Assembly (NCBI RefSeq): GCF_014649655.1
Contig: NZ_BMTL01000002.1
Location: 1-64,000, forward strand
Source of the DNA: Streptomyces humidus
GTDB taxonomy: Bacteria; Actinomycetota; Actinomycetes; Streptomycetales; Streptomycetaceae
Length of the DNA stretch: 64,000 nucleotides
Direction: 5' to 3'
Under the pieces are notes generated by a model. That model was not told the origin of the DNA and did no database searches. It was given only the letters and a program-made list of their open reading frames with translations. Position 1 is the stretch's first letter, and every line of letters starts with the position of its first letter. This document shows, one piece after another, positions 63,991-64,000 of the stretch. Position numbers and translations under genes: made by a program.

Positions 63991-64000
63991 ATGGGTGATC
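63991..64000 (+). CDS. Possible start of the next gene (partial)
   Basis: ATGGGTGATC at the window end follows a -10-like TAACCT (63978-63983) by 7 bases, the spacing of a leaderless Streptomyces start. Only three codons are visible, so this is a weak call. Confidence 0.25.

Overview
The window is very GC-rich actinobacterial DNA. Codon third positions are almost all G or C, GTG starts are common, genes overlap as ATGA or GTGA, and small actinobacterial families recur. The gene content (giant type VII-associated protein, NarGHJI, SulP/ArsR clusters, an AllR-like IclR regulator with allantoin genes, paired IucA/IucC enzymes, GH62 and GH78 glycosidases, a TioE-like MerR regulator) points to Streptomyces. 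There are 69 entries; no tRNA, rRNA or CRISPR array was recognised.

Layout. (1) 1-11582: the 3' 10.3 kb of a giant gene, whose visible 3,444 residues appear to contain no cysteine and open in a zinc-protease-like HExxH domain, followed by an overlapping type VII secretion-associated gene. (2) 11633-14473: a GH78 alpha-L-rhamnosidase. (3) 14826-19825: three closely related ArsR-type repressors, a SulP anion transporter, an ATP-binding anti-sigma-like protein and small proteins. A 16-bp TTG-N10-CAA dyad precedes each ArsR transcription unit. (4) 19941-25100: a PhnA-like protein, an Acg-type nitroreductase, a 13-bp minisatellite, a quinone oxidoreductase/TetR divergent pair with two matching operators, and relics of a hydrolase and a transposase. 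(5) 25259-32755: an overlapping narGHJI-VKOR operon closed by a strong terminator. (6) 32908-43880: a secreted GH62 arabinofuranosidase, a SWIM protein/SNF2 helicase pair, a membrane protein, a ROK kinase and a GntR regulator. (7) 43983-47392: a Gfo/Idh/MocA oxidoreductase, a MerR regulator divergent from an erythromycin-esterase-like gene, and a 193-bp MITE-like element that supplies that gene's stop codon. (8) 47538-54785: a purine/allantoin salvage block (allantoicase, allantoinase, IclR regulator, MobA-like nucleotidyltransferase, malate synthase). (9) 54926-64000: a HipA-like kinase, two divergent siderophore synthetases, a VWA protein pair, an HxlR regulator divergent from an alanine-type aminotransferase, and a DUF805 protein.

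How the parts fit. NarGHJI would make a membrane nitrate reductase, and the co-translated VKOR protein is a thiol-oxidation partner candidate. Allantoinase and allantoicase feed glyoxylate production and malate synthase consumes glyoxylate. The allB and aceB upstream regions share a composite 17-bp plus 15-bp dyad, so one regulator, most likely the adjacent IclR protein, may control both. The three ArsR genes look like a duplicated regulatory family around one anion transporter. Function assignments come from motif and family recognition by eye; no database search was run.
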